Assembly: GCA_016801885.1 (NCBI GenBank)
Contig: CM028900.1
Span: 17,378,972-17,442,971 of the forward strand
Source of the DNA: Toxotes chatareus
Lineage: Eukaryota > Chordata > Actinopteri > Toxotidae
DNA: 64,000 nucleotides
Direction of reading: 5' to 3'
Part shown: positions 1 to 14,600 of the stretch, piece by piece
Layout: each line of letters starts with the position of its first letter
Numbering within the stretch: position 1 is the stretch's first letter
Made by a program: the position numbers and the translations under genes
The notes under the pieces: generated by a model
Databases searched by the model: none
What the model saw: only the letters and a program-made list of their open reading frames with translations
What the model was told of the DNA's origin: nothing

Positions 1-3000
1 TTACCCATCAGCCAGTGGGACTCCTGGGTGACCTGTTCGTTTTCTGGTGTCTTTAGTCTGAACAAATCATTTGCCTTGCAAGACATGCCCTTTCCTTGAC
101 ATAAAAGCAGGGCAGTGTTAAGTAACAAAAAGAAGCGGGTTAGAGAGGGAGAAGTGGACAGATGGGAGCTTTTGATATTCCATAGTCAAGTTGTATCAGT
201 AGCTCTGGATATTTTGTGACAGCATGTCTCTCATGGGGTCATTGTTTAAAGAGGGGAAGTCTTTTATGAATTCTGCCTGTATGCATGAATGGGCTTGAAA
301 GGACACTTTAGATTGTAGAGGTCAGTATGGAGATGAGGCACGGCTGTGTGAGAAATATTCCAGTGTGCTCTAGTGGAGATTTGTGTACAGATGGTTAAGT
401 GCCCACTAACAAGGTCTATATGGTCCCTGTTGTAATGCCCTGTAATAACCTTTGCCACTGAAACTGGAGCTCGATCCTGCCAATGCCCTCATGGATTTAT
501 CCTGAGGGTGGACTAGGGCTCATTGTTAACATCATCAAATTGGCCATTTAAAGTGAAGTGCATCTGTCCGAGGTGTGGGTGGAAAGATACTATAACCTCT
601 ACTCTAGTTCAATAGGCATGTAGGTATGAGGTTACTTCTTCCGGCTGCTGTGCTAAACTATTATAGTACTGGATGGTCACAACTGACTTCTCCACATGGT
701 CTCAAAAAGCTGTCTTCAAGCCAGTGCACTTCACTGTTCAGCTTTCATATTTACATCTGGTCCTTATACTTCATTAAGTCTCTGTTAGGGTTCAGCATGA
801 CTAAGAATGTTTTCATTCCTAATGGCCAGCCCTCTTCTCTAACAAACACTTGCTCCCCTGTCACCTACTGTGAACTACTCTCTAGCCAAAGTCTGGCCTT
901 GCTCCCACCAGCAGATGTTCCCCCTCGAGCCGCAGCCAGAAGTGACTGGCTTGACAGGGATGAAATTTACAGTGCACCACAACTCATCCTCTCGTCACAT
1001 GGTTGAGTGAGCAAGAAAAATAGGGAGAGAGATAGAGATGGAGATTGAGAGAGAGAGAGAGGGAGAGAGGGAGATTGAGAGAGAGAAAGTGCCACCATGA
1101 AAATAATGAGCAAAAATGGCCACACTGTCAAAAAGAATATGTAGGAGTTTGGCTGTAAAGTAAACTGTATGTGTGCTGTTAATGAGGTAGTGTGATTGAG
1201 AACTAGTTCATCAAGATGAATAATTCATGCATCACCACCATCATGAAAACCTGTCATTGTGGATCTGTTGGCCCACTCAGGATCTTGTGTCCAAGCAGGA
1301 AAAGAACACACAGCCATCTTCCAGTGGAATATTACTAATTGTATATATGTATTCAAGGAGCCCCAAAGAATGATTGTCCAATCATAGCTTAGCAGCTGTA
1401 AGTGACCCAGCAGGGTCCAGTTTTCTTTTTCCTTTTTTTTTTCCTAAATGTTGAAGAAGCACGCATGTGGATGTAATAACAATGATGGTGGTGTCTTGGT
1501 TTAGTTTTTACAAGTCTTTTCAGAAACATGTTCCTGATGTTTCACCTTCTGCACAGTATCATGTATGTAGCCACCAAGTCAAAAGTCAGCCAGAGAGTGT
1601 TTTCAAATAACTTGTGGAGCTACAGTTAGCTTTATTAGCAGGTTAGCTAAAGCGTCTAAAATGTCAATGGCAATGAATATCATTTGACAAAATTATTAGA
1701 AATAAGAAATTGCTTTTGTTTGTTTGTCTGAAATCAAGACCCAGTGTTTCTAAACTTACTTAGAAAAAGGATATTTTGACTAGACAGCTCTTGTGCGCCT
1801 CTTGTGTCATGTTGATCTTCCTATTTCCATTGTAATGTATTCAAACTGACCAGTTGGTCATTTTGCAGCATGTTTTATCTCCACTCTCAGAATGTACTTC
1901 CTTATCAGAATAAATATTTTTAAAATGACTTATATGACTTATAATAAAAATTACTCTTATACTTTTTACTGGAATTATGTGTCACTGGTTTTTAAAATTT
2001 GTATAGCCCCCCGCAAATACTTAGATGCTAACAAAATGGCTGATCTTTGCACATTGATTTTACAGTATATTTTATAGTAGGCTAGAGCCTACCAGAATGT
2101 CTGAATACAAGATGCCGTGAGAGACTGCCACAGAGAGCTCACAGATGTCAAAGCAGAGCTCCCGGAGAAACACACAAATTGGATCTATAATTACAGGAGA
2201 CATTTGAATTTCATTGTAATTCCCACAAGTGTTTGCCGCCAAATGCTGAGATATCAAGTGGTAGATGTATTATTTGCATAAAGTACAACAGAATTGTCTG
2301 AATTGACTGTCTGCCAGTCAGTGTGCCAGTCAGATAGTAATTTCTCATTCAGTTAATGCCTGCTCCATCCACTCTGGCCCTGTCCTAAGGAGAAACATCC
2401 TTCCTGTCCACCTCCAACACTCTTCTTCTGTACATTGTGCACGTGGTGAGAGGTTTGTAAGTGTGTGTGAGACATCTGCAGAGACAGGTGTCTTTGTTTG
2501 TGTGGACACTAAGGAAGGGCTTTCTAAACTGTTAAATACATAACATAAGATTACATTATGATTATTAATATTGAGCTAATTGTTTATTGCTCCACTTGTG
2601 TTATCTTTTTTAAAATGTGTTTTTTTTTTTTGGGGGGGGGGTTGTTTTGAGCTCCCTCAAAAATTAGATGCTAAATATCAGTTCCTTATATAAAGCATGA
2701 ACAACTAAAAGCATACTAATCACTGATTATCAGCAGCAGCAATACCTGCAGAAAGTTTTTCAAACCATCTTGTAAGACTGCATTGGATTGCCAGATTTGT
2801 CATTTCAACATACCATCCTGTTTATTTTGCTCACTGGGTTGTGAGGAGCAGTTCACCAGTTTTTCTCTTTAAAGAAAATCACTTGATCGTGTGACTGGAA
2901 GACCCTCATTTCTGTAGAACCATATCATCCTATATGTGTAATACAGCAAAATCAATATGTTTCCCATTTGTACTTTTGATGTGTTAATCCGCTTGTTGCA

Positions 3001-4937
3001 TGTATAGGTCAGAGGAGTACCTCAATGCTTTTTGTCTCATGTTGTCAGTGCCACATAAACAGAGAATATGCTCCTATTTGAGGATAAAGGCTCTTTTAAC
3101 TAACAATGTGGCAGTTTGTGCCTTGATGCAGTCGCAAACTGCTACAGTGTGTTAATGTAATTCTGGTAAGCAGTTTTAAGATTTTAGTTTTTTAAATCTT
3201 CTTTTGAGCAATACTCAGCCAGAGGAGTGATGAGAGGAACATGATTATCAGATAATTACCAGTACTTGATAATTAAGCCCCTTTCACCCACGAATTGTGT
3301 GTATCACATGGGATATTGTGCAGGGGTTCAAATCACTTTTGAACATTGATATATGTCTTGGATAAATAGTCATGCGTGGAAACCCAATTGTGCATCATAA
3401 AGTGTAAAATGTCTCAGTTGAAAAGAGATGCTGTGTTTTGACACAGTAAGATTTGGTCACTGCTGGGGATGTCAATACATAAATCAAAAACATAACTGAC
3501 ATATAGGTGGAAAAATGCATCAGGGCATGAGCTGCTTCGTGGCAAGCCTGTGAGCTTCAGACAGACAAATCAAGTGAGACTCACCACTGCCTACAATGTA
3601 CATACAATACACTTTTTGCCATCGATTGAAGCTGTTTTTCTCTCATCACACTGTTTTTCTTGCTGCTGATGCTCTTAAATAGTCTTTAATCAGTAAGCTT
3701 GTACACCAGCAGTCTGATCATGCACTCCAGGGCAGATTTATGGAGGATATAATCATGTCCGCTCTCCACATTCCACTGTTCCTGACAGCATTTTGCAACT
3801 CTGGGCAATAACCAATCCAATATTAGTGACTGCCCACAAGCACACCCTTCAAGGCAGGAGTCAGTTTTTCCTGCCCGAGCTGGTGGCTCAGGATCATTTT
3901 AAGTGTCACAAATATATTTCCAGTCTCACTGTTTGGCTTCACCAAAATTAAGCATTTGGTGCTTTCTTGGTGCTTACATGCCTTGATTGGATGTCTTGGC
4001 TCGGTTCAGCTGGGTGTTTGTGTACTTGGCAAATGTCAATAAGCTGTGAGGATGCTGATGCTGCTGGCTGCTTTTCTCAGGAAAGTTTGAACTTTGCTCT
4101 GTTGCCTGTTTAGAAGAGTGGGGTAGAAAGCAGTTGATATAGTTCATTGTAGGCATTTATTTGTTGAAGGGTTTTTTATTGCTACCCCACAGATCTGCCT
4201 GTGGGCAACGTCATGGTGCCCACTAATATGGGTGCCAAGCTAAGCTCTTGTGGTGCTGCTGTCTACCCATGTACACTCTTTTGGGGCATTTCTTCCTTGG
4301 CAGAACATTGAGGTGCTTCATGCTATTGATTACAACAGCAGCAAATTCTGACTAATCATATCAGCACTTGCTTAGTTTCAAGGTATTGAGATGTTGCTGA
4401 TATTATCATGGTGCATTTGTGCTTGGTAAACTGAGGTTACTAGTAGAGGGTTATAATTTTAGATTGCCTTTTAATCCTTTGACATATTGCTTGTTTAATT
4501 GGCTCCTAGTGAAACACAGCATGGGCTTTAGGTCATCACATTCAGATTTTCTCCACACACTTCATATTTTGCTCAGCATTAGGAAAACCTAATTAATTCA
4601 AATGCAGTGAGATGTGTGACAGTGTGCCTTGCAGTTCACATATCATAAATTGGGCCTAAACAGCTGAGCTCTTGTTAAACTTCTCTGGGTTAGCTGCTGG
4701 ACTAGGATCACACTCAATCAACTCATGGCCATCTGCTGTTTATCAGTGCTGCTTTTCACTGAAGAGATTTTGTCTGCCCCAAGCCAAGAGTCTTGATCTT
4801 GTCCTTTCAGGAATTCGATAAATTATCTGCTGTCAAGTTGATCTGGCTTAGCATTATGGCACATATAGTAGATATACTCACTTCATTTTACTAGATAGTA
4901 TGTTTCCCTTGATGGTTGGTGGTGCATTCTTGGGGAA

Positions 4938-4953
4938 TGGCCACCTAGTGGTC
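4938..4953 (-). promoter_or_regulatory. CTCF-like motif in the large thsd7b intron
   Basis: On the minus strand it reads GACCACTAGGTGGCCA, close to the CTCF core. Single site, sequence evidence only. Confidence 0.25.
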
Positions 4954-7320
4954 CAGTAACTGCAGTCCTGTATTGATGTCATGGATTGATAAACTGTACA
5001 CAAGAAGAGCTAGAGTTTAGACTAAGGCAGAATGCAAGTAACCCCGAAATCCACTGCACAGCTTTTTGGTAGCATTAGTTATCTCCAGCGTTGTGGTCTA
5101 TTGGGGCAGTGGCATTTTGACAAAAAGACTCTAGACAAACTAATGAGGGAGGTTACTTCTGTCCTGGGGTGCTCTTTTTGTTACGCTAGAGTATTTGGGG
5201 GTGGTATAGTCTGTTACACCTTCCACCATAAGTGCTTTTGACAGCTCCTTCAGTGCCAGGATGCTCCACCTATATATGAAAAAAAAAAAAAAACACCTCC
5301 TCCCTCCTCTCCCCTCAGTGGGCCACAATAACACCTGAACTATAAGACAGCCATAACACCCAGGTGTTTAAACTGCATCTACGTTTTTGCTCACAGTTTT
5401 TCTTTCAACATCTGGTATCCGCCTTACTTGACACTATCATTAACTGCTGTTACCTGCATGCAGTACAGCTGCTGTTGAACAATATGAACTTCTTTGCTTA
5501 TTACCTCATTCAGGTTTTACAGTAAATAAACGCTGAGTTCAAATTTTGACTGATCTCTTATATTGAACATATATATGCATATATATATATGCCCTTTGCA
5601 TGGTGTCCCTCCATCAGTAGCCAATAACAGCCCATAGCAAGTCTACAGAATTGCTGAATACCAAACATCATAAAAAGATAAAAGAGAAAAAAATGTTAGA
5701 CTTTTTTTTTTTTTTTTTTACCTCACTGCGCCCAGGTGCTAAACTCAGCTCTCTCCTTCATTAGAACGAAAGACTTTTGGAGCCAAATGCTGATGAAACA
5801 ACCTAAGGCCAGTGAGGTGTAATTAACATAGAGCTGTGCTTGGGCATGTGTTACCCCCCCGCCCCACCAGCCCAGCCCAAAAAGCGAGGTGTCTCCCTGC
5901 ATTACAAACCATGCATATTAGCTAAGGCAGTCTGAAGTGCTCCCACCCAGAAACGCTACACTTTGAGCCTCTCTAAAGCCTCTAGCCACCCAAACAGAAC
6001 ACAGCATTGACTTCAGAGACAAAGGTTAATCACAGCTTGTATCTGCTAATTAGAAAAACAAATTGTATTGAGTGGCTGGGTGAATATTAAATACAGGCTC
6101 ATCATTTGATAACTGGGGTGACTTTTTAAGGACAAGATTTTTGCACAGTTGCTGTGAGCTTGTAGCCCAAAATCCTGAAATACAGCCACCAAGTTCTAGT
6201 TTTTGTACAACATAAATTCAATAAAAGATCCCTTATTTATATTTAATTTGTCTGTATATTAATTCTGTTTAATAGTTCGATATTATTAACACCATAATAT
6301 CTAGCAATACCTCCACTGGAGATATAATTATTTCCCGATTTCTCTCACTGTTTAACAACACATTTCTTGTGCCAGCCACAATAATATGGATAAAATCCAG
6401 ATACAGTTAAAACATTACTATACAAAGAGAAAGACAGTAGAATTAACAGTTAACAGGAGAAATGTAAGACCAAAAATAATAATAATAAAATACAGAAGGG
6501 GCTTGGATTGGGCCTTAATTTGTTGTTGTGACTGTGAACTGTGTTGTGGCTTTGCCAGTGTTTTTTTTTTTCTTCCTTTAAGCAGGACTTTATCATAAAC
6601 AGAACTTATTCCACGTGTGACATAAAGGTATAGGCTCTAATATGACAGTTGAGCTCATTCCAAATTTTTTCTAAGTATGTGAAGAAGACCTTTGGCCAAT
6701 GTTATTATTAAAAGCTGGTGTAGGGTTGTGCTTGTCCTTTCTGCTACTTCTTGCTACTACTGCATTCCTGTCGTATTGAGCTGTGTCCTGGTAATAGATT
6801 GCAAAGTAAATGAGAAAAGAAGATTATTTCAGAGCTAGAAATAGAACTTGATGGCCGAATAATTTGTGTAATTATGGGAAGTCACGCCATTTCCCTGCAG
6901 TAGTGCCAACACAGCGGTGGGTCTAAGGAGGATGTTAGACATAAATGTTCTAAGGCTTTTTTTTTTTCATTGATGTAACTGACGTCTAACTGGAAGACAG
7001 TGGAGGAGAGAGGGAGACAAAGTACGATACCAAAGCCAACTCAGTGGTCAGAGGAAAGATTGAAATTAATTTTAAAACAGTTATAGTCTTGTCTATCAAA
7101 GCCATGTGTGGGTGTTCATTTGATACTGATAATATGGAAATATTACAGCTGAAATTGCAGGTTAAGTGAGTCTAAACATGACTGGATAATTTATAGATGT
7201 GTGGTAGGAATGAGCCCACTTTATTACAGGTATAATGAGGTTTTCATCCACCTCTTCGGGATAACATGTTTAAAAACTTCAAGTTACAAGTAGAATACAA
7301 TGTGTGCTTTGATCCCATTC

Positions 7321-7505
7321 TTTTCTGATGGCAGAGACGTGCTCCCCTCAGGAGATCATCCATGTTATCCCCCAGTCTTAAATCGTCAGAAAGTGTGAAG
7401 GGATCAGTGTGTCAGTAGAGCATGGTCACTGATTATGTTGTTGATTTTTAGGCCTAAAACATGTTTTTTTTTTCTGATGGCAGAGACTTGCTGCCCTCAG
7501 GAGAT
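7321..7505. repeat. Short direct repeat, two copies 150 bases apart
   Basis: TTCTGATGGCAGAGAC, then TGCT, then CCCTCAGGAGAT occurs at 7322-7356 and again at 7471-7505 with two mismatches. The sequence between is unrelated. Confidence 0.7.
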
Positions 7506-7994
7506 TTGGCTGCAATTCATCTTACATCCTCGCATTTGAATCATTTACAGTAGCTTGAATTTCAGTTTTCAGAAAGCACAAGGGATTCATTTTGCATCAG
7601 TATTGTATGTCTTTTCTAAAAAGCACAAATAGGTGTCTTACCCAGATGAGTTAGAGAGGCAGTCATCCTAATAGCTGCATTATATGTTGGCACATTTTCA
7701 ACTTATCATCTCATGAGTGTATTTGAGAGGTCATCACCACATGGAGCAGATCCCACTCTGTTTCTCAGACAAGCTATTGTTTTCTAGCTCATCCATGGGC
7801 CTGCTGACAGTAATAGCACCATCTATTTGAAGTTGTAGTTACACAATGACAGTTAGAGAGATTTATAAGCGAGAGTGCTCCTCTTTAAGGCTTCCTGTCC
7901 AATTTTCTCCCTGTTTACAATAAAATGCCATCCCTGCAGGAGGGCCTATTGGCGCTTCACATGTCCTTTTGGAAATGTGTTTATTGGTGTTTGG

Positions 7995-8022
7995 GTGTGT
8001 GTGTGTGTGTGTGCGTGTGTGT
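7995..8022. repeat. (GT)n microsatellite
   Basis: GT units with one GC interruption in the large 5' intron. Confidence 0.95.
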
Positions 8023-11000
8023 TGTCTTTATATGTATGCACATGCATCATCGTACAGTTTTTTGGATGAAAGCCACAACCATTATCTCACAGAGCAGAGC
8101 ATGAGAGATATTAACAATAATGCCATTTACTTTCCATGTCATGCACAAGGCAATTTCAACTCACAAACATTATTTGTTTCTATAAATCTCTGACTTTAAA
8201 TGCAGTGATCATTAACTATTGGCTCTTAACCACAAATGAAAAGGAGTTTGCCCTGATGCTGAGCTTTTAATCCCACTCAGATGTGCAGAGTCATGAATGA
8301 ATGATTGAAGAGGGAGAAAGTGACTCTTTTTCCATCAAGAGGGATTTACAGAATATACATGGATGCATGCTCTTGCTGTGACTTTTTGTCACTGCATAAA
8401 GCATACAGTATTTATTTCAAAGAAGCATTCTTTGAGTTCAGTAGAAGTTCAGCTAAACGATACCTATGTTTGTACTGTCTTAGATCAGGGGATTTTATTT
8501 GAATGTTGCTTTTTACTTAGGAGACTCAGGATAGACTGAAGAGCTACTTGTCAACAAAGTAACAGTTACTTTTAGTAATCTTGTTTAGAGACAGAGCACA
8601 CAGCGTCTCTGAGCATATGCTCATTCATGCCAGCTTCCCTCTGACCATCTCCAGACAAATTAATTTCTGAGAGTTGCCTTCAGCTGCTGGTCTCCCCATT
8701 GCACAGCTGTTGCAGCCAACTGCAGCACTTTAAAACTCTCAACACTATGAATCATTCAGTTTTGCAAAATATCCAGGACCGCTAGATTTACTATAAACGA
8801 TGAAGTGCTTAATCCTCCTCCCTCATTAATGCAGAACAGAGCAGAATGCAGTATTTTTAAATCAAATTACAGATTAAAAAATAAAAACAAAACAAAAAAA
8901 AAAAAAACTATACATTTCTGTCACTGCAGGCAAAATCTAAACTAATGATCATATCATTGTTCTTCTCTCCCCTGCCCAACTTCTGGCTTGTCATGCACTG
9001 CTAATATGGACATCCACGCAGGCTCAGGTCAGTGCTGTTCATTCTGTACATATACTCTGCTTTAGTTAATGAAGAGAAATTGCATGCCAGATCTGTCCTC
9101 GTCACATACTCCTGTGACCCCTTTGGTCTTTTGGTCGAGAGAAGGAACAATAGTTTGATTGGAGAGAGAGCGCTACACGGATGGAAATAATTTATGTGAA
9201 GTGCACTTGGATGATATTCCGTCTGCTTCTTAACTGGAGGGACTCAGGCTGACATTTTCTACAGAACGCTAGGACGCTGTTATATTGCCGAATGGTGAGA
9301 GTGTGCTCAAACTAATTGAGCAGGGGTAATATCATTCTCAAATTGCTTATCGAAAAAAAATTGATTTCAGAAGTGTCCATAAGGGAACAAAAGAGGAGAA
9401 GATAGAGAGTGCACACTAAATGTTTAACCAATCAGAAGATCTGGTTTGTAGCAGATGACTCTAACTGATAACCTATTCATTGTTTGTTGTGAATGTGCGT
9501 GACCTAATATGTACTTTGGAGCAAATGCTGTATTTTTCTGCTCCGTGACAAATGATTTAATATCTGTCTGACAGCTTAAGTTTTATGGTACAGTGATCCA
9601 CTTGGTAAGTGCTGTGGTCACATGATTTCTCACCGAACAAATGCAGTTAAGTGCTCAATAAATATTGTATGTATTGTGGAAAGTGACTCGAAAGTCGTTT
9701 TTCTGGTGATGAAAACTAGCTGTTATTTTGGAACTGGGTTTCTACGGTATTGGAGAAAGTGGGAGCAGAGCAGTTGCCAGTTTACCCAGCAGGGGCATCT
9801 GCAGGGACAGATGGGAGATGATGAGGGTGTGTAATAGGCATCTGTGTAGCCCGTAGGGGAGGGAATACTCAGCGCTCCCTCCCTCTCTCTGCACACACTC
9901 ACAAACACGCACACACACACTTTACAGACACCCATTACAGCTTGTCATAGCTTTTTCCACAAATTGTCCTCTAGAGTATACCTTTTACTGTGGCAGACTG
10001 TTACATAGATTGAGAGTAAACATGTGTTTACAGGAGCATTGCGCTGGCTGCTCCCTTGGTTATACAGACATGCCAGAGTCACTGGTTGAGTGGGGAGAGG
10101 TGAATAGTCTCAGTATCCAGCCAATTACATCCTCAGCTAAAGGGCTTATCGCCATGGTCATTATTGTTGCACACACCCCATGCTGTTTTCTCCATATCAT
10201 GCAAAGGTTTTATTTCAGTGTGAATAAAATAGATTTTTGTCTCTTTCTGCAGCAGTAGCATGCTAAGTCGCCATCAGTTACTTTGTGCTGAAAGGTGAAC
10301 TTTCTTCTCTTACAGTCTATTCCAGAGCTTTAAGTTCTACTTTTTAGCCTGTCATACTCTGAATGTAGAAAATATAAGGGACATCATTCTGAAATTAAAC
10401 TCCAACATCTCTGGCAGCACTAAATGTTTCTTCTCTCAATTGGGAGTAGTATACACAGACTTCAGAACCTCTCAAAGGAGCATTAGGCATGCCTATATAA
10501 CAGCACAAAGCCTTAATGTTAAAAATAAACGCGATAAGAAAAGAATACCAGCACACCTTGTGTTCTTAAGCGAGAGTCTTGTCATGTAAAGCAACGTGTA
10601 GACATGTATAACTTCCAGACTAAGGCAGGCATTTATACCTGAGAAGAAAATAAGTATTCTTTCTTTTTTTCTTGTCAGATTTGGCAACTGAAAACCCACA
10701 AGGAATAGTGTTTTTTCTTTTTTTTACCTAGAGACATGTCATTTGTGCAGGATGAAAGAAGAAAGTGTCCCTGATATCCTCTACATTTTCTACAAGTGTG
10801 CGCACCAGCTGTGTTAATCTGTACATGTACCTTGAGTGTGAGTGTGTCTGTGTGAGTGTTTGTGTTTCTGGGGGAGGGGCTTGCGTATGAGCTGATTTAT
10901 ATAAATGGCCAATTTTTTTTCAGGTTACATATTCCGCTGCTTCCTTCCCATTATCCCTCATGTGTGTCCTTGTCCCTCTCTGTATGTGTGTGTCTGTTCA

Positions 11001-11029
11001 TGCGTGTGTTTGCACATGCACGTGTCCAG

Positions 11030-11163
11030 GTGTACGAGGCTGTGCCGTGCCACAGTGAATGCAGCCAGTTCGAGTGGAGGATGGAGCCCTGGTCCATTTG
11101 TACCATCAACACTGTGGATGACCTGCCAGCCTGCGGGGAGGGAGTCCAAAGCCGCAAGATCAG
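11030..11163 (+). CDS. thsd7b: thsd7b exon (first coding exon in window)
   Basis: 134 bp, enters in phase 0 and leaves with two bases of an Arg codon. It encodes VYEAVPCHSEC... through a TSP1 start with W-x5-W spacing (EWRMEPWSIC) and ends in CGEGVQSRKIR. The acceptor is tccAG with a TG/pyrimidine-mixed tract upstream; the donor is AG|GTCAGT. An intron of more than 11 kb precedes it. Confidence 0.92.
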
Positions 11164-11542
11164 GTCAGTGAGTGGGTTAGGCTTGGCAGACTGCTAGTCT
11201 GGCATTGCAATGCACTCTGGGAGAGGCAGACTGGCAACCGTCCTGTAGCTGGCACTCACCACTGGTGCTAACACTTGCAATGCCAGGGGAAAATAAACAG
11301 TTAAAACAAACTACTGCTTGCTAATGAGTGTAATGCAAATTTTTTGCAGTGCATTTTCAGTGGTGTAGTATATAGCCACAGAGGAAAGCTGTGAAGTGTT
11401 GACCTTTTCTTCAAGCAGCATGTACAGGTACTGGTATTTGATTATGCAAGAAGTAGAAATCAGAAATGCCACATTGGGAGACTATGTCACTGTGTCAAAA
11501 GCAACTGAATCGGTCTTATTTAGTATACTTTATTAATCTAAA

Positions 11543-11600
<58 letters not shown>

Positions 11601-14600
11601 AAAACAGCACAGTAAATAGACTTTTCAACCTTATGTTTCACTTTTATACAGCTAAATGTTTAGAAAAGCCAAACAAGGAGGACAAATTGTAGAGGCCCTT
11701 TAAAAATAAATGAGCTGCAAAAAAGAAAGCAAAAAATGTGATCTATTTTGAGTCAGAAACTTAGAAATAGGTTTTGAAACTCAAAAAAGGACCCAGTTAT
11801 CAGTGCCCCAGAGACTAGTTATACAGCTGCATCTGCTGTTCTGCTAGGTGTGTGAAGAAGGGAGCGAGTGGGGAAGCCAGCAGTGTGGAGGACAGTCTCT
11901 GTGATCAGGAGGAAATGCCACCCAGAGCCCAGGTCTGCTTTCTGGCCTGCCCCAACGACTGTGTAGTGACACCCTGGGGACCTTGGAGCAACTACTCCCT
12001 GGTAAGTCGGCGACTGTTTCCTTGGTGAATTGACAGATTGTGGTGTAGCAAGCAAGGTGATCGAGAGCATGTCCATAATCCATAGCAAGTAAGTGAAAAT
12101 TTCAAATGCTTTGAAGCTTTTACAGGAGAAGGAACAGTTACAGATGGGTAGATAATCCATCAGTTATGACATACACTGATCAAATGTCTTCCTTTTCTTC
12201 ATTTAATAATGATAAAAATTTGTCTGACATCTGTGGGTGTGTGTATTTGGAAGACTATTTGAAATACACATACGGCATAACTCACATACAGTTTTCATGT
12301 TTTACTTAATACTTAAGGCTTATAATTGATAAAATAGGAAGCTTTTTTTTTTACATTTTGACATGTAGTATTGTAATAATGAGTTATGATTTATTTGTAA
12401 ATTTAGAAAACTATAATACAGCTTTATGACTCTTTGAGAATAATAATAATTTATTGAGAATAATATTAGACCTATACCACTCACAGCCTCAATGCAGTTT
12501 TCAATCAACTATGAACAAATCAAACAAAATCAAATTTCAGTTTGAGTTCTGGTTCATTTATGACTCACATTTTTATAATGATTTTTGACTTTTCTTAGAC
12601 TTTTGATCAATTTATCAAATTAAAACAATCAACAGCTGCAGTACTGTAAAAAAAAAAAATCTTTGATGGATTCAGGCAAAGTGTTGAAATGTGCTTTAAA
12701 AAGCATGATGTTTAATCAGGCTTCTTCTGAATATATTCTAAATTTAAAAAAAAAAAAACAACACTCTTTTACGCATCAGGGAGGTGTTGGAAATAAAGAG
12801 CTCCTGTGTTCGCTCATCTTGCTGTTACATTACATTGTGTGGTTTGAAATCACATTTGCTCTGCAATGTAGGTTATTGCAAATTAAATCGAGTTTACTCG
12901 TGTACCTCCGCTCTCCAATGAAGGTTAGCCCTCAGGCTAGAACTATGTAGCATATGCTCCCCAGTGATTGCAGCCACAGGCAACTGGTCACACAGCCGTG
13001 TAGGCATGGCACAGGTTTCCTGTCAAACATAACAGTTCATTGGACTGGAACATTGGAGTCAGAGAAGGAATAGTTTGGGGCACAGAGATAGAGAGATTAC
13101 TTAATTAGTCTGAGTTTTCTCCACAGACATTTTGTTTAATTCAGTCATTTAGTGTGTAAGCTTTGGCAGCAGTCTTAACATCGGTAAAAATCAGCCATTT
13201 AATGTGTTTGGTGATATAACAGTGTTTAAAACTGTTAACTTGAAAGCCAATTAAACTGTAACAGCCATATAAAATGGTTATAGATGATTTGTTTCTACAG
13301 TTAAATGCACCCTGAAACACTTCAACACACGTGGCACAGCAGAGATGGTGGGATTTGCAGTTATATGTTTGTTCAGACAAATTCCTGAATTCTGAGTGGT
13401 TTAGACTTTAATTTTATGGCTGCATTAACTTATTTTTGGACACTATGAAGCAGAGAAACTCATGCTCAAGATGTTTTTACACATGGAAAAAAAATGTTAT
13501 GTTGCCTTTTATATACCCAATTGAGCATTAAATGATTACAAACAAGAAACAAAAAAACAGCCTGAAATTATTCTAGATACTATGACCTGCATAAATAAAG
13601 TGATCTGCCAATTGCAAGCATTTGAATAATGAATGAAGAATTTGCACATTGATACATCCTACACATACATTTAAGCTGATTTGCAGTCTCTGCTCAGAGG
13701 AACTGTCAACTACAACATGCCACTGTAATTAGGAAAGTCAGAGGTTTTGAACTGTTCTCACACTATTTAGCTATTTTCTTTCACCTAACCCTTGCAAAAT
13801 TCAACAACCAAATCAGAGAAGACACGCTCACTGAATCATTCCTGACACTTTCTCTGTCAGCTGTGTTGACTGAGAGATCTTGGAAATTCCTGAAGCTGTG
13901 TAAGGAGAAATCTAATTCACAAAAGGATAATGTTAGAAAAAACACAGGTGCTTAATTTTCAAATATGCTGGTCCAGTGTAATTGGAGATAGTTGTATAGC
14001 CCTGGGCTGTTCCTGTGCTCAGCTGGAAAGAGGATGTTGTGAAGTGTGTGCAGTTATATGATGAGATCAGTGGTGTTGTGGGGTCCAAAGGTTGCATAGT
14101 GATGAAGGGCAGTGTCCTGGGTAATAACACTGTTATGTTTCCCTACACTGTGTATATGCTTTCACAATGGCATGATGGGCAATGATGTTCCTTTAGAGAG
14201 CGTTGTTTTAGTTATATTAAATCCAACTTTGCCAATAAAAATGCAATTATGGGGGATTGTATTTAGCTTCAAGACTCTCTGCAACAGACATAAACCACAC
14301 AGTGCCAAGTATAGTTTACACAGAAACGTCTTGAGCACACTTCTTTAACTCACTTTGAAGTACTTTGAAATTAGACCTTTGTAATGTAATGCTCTAAGCT
14401 GGCCAAGTTTTAAGAATCAGTTTTTTGTGAGCATCAGCTTTATTGTGTCTTATATTTTGATCACATTCAAAATGAACTGAGAACCATTGGCTACCTGGAC
14501 CTGGAAGGCAAGGAACCACATTCAACAAATTTCAACATTACAATATGCTTTGGAAGATATTTTACAGTTGAGTAACAAAATTTTAAGTTGTAAGGCTTAA

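Larger units (their letters stand above)
1..11029 (+). other. thsd7b: Large thsd7b intron (5' end outside window)
   Basis: No exon of thsd7b or any other gene was recognised on either strand. It contains a GA-rich low-complexity stretch (about 1014-1090), short T/G homopolymers (about 2618-2642), an AT run (5569-5592), a (GT)n at 7995-8022, a dispersed 34-bp direct repeat (7321/7471) and a CTCF-like motif near 4938. Open frames here (for example 626-1006) show no codon pattern or domain and are treated as chance. Confidence 0.7.

Noticed and set aside
626..1006. 126-codon open frame on the + strand
   Set aside because: No recognisable domain, no flanking splice sites in phase with thsd7b, serine/leucine-rich composition typical of chance frames.
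10951..11157. Minus-strand frames opposite the thsd7b exon at 11030
   Set aside because: Shadow frames of a real exon on the other strand.
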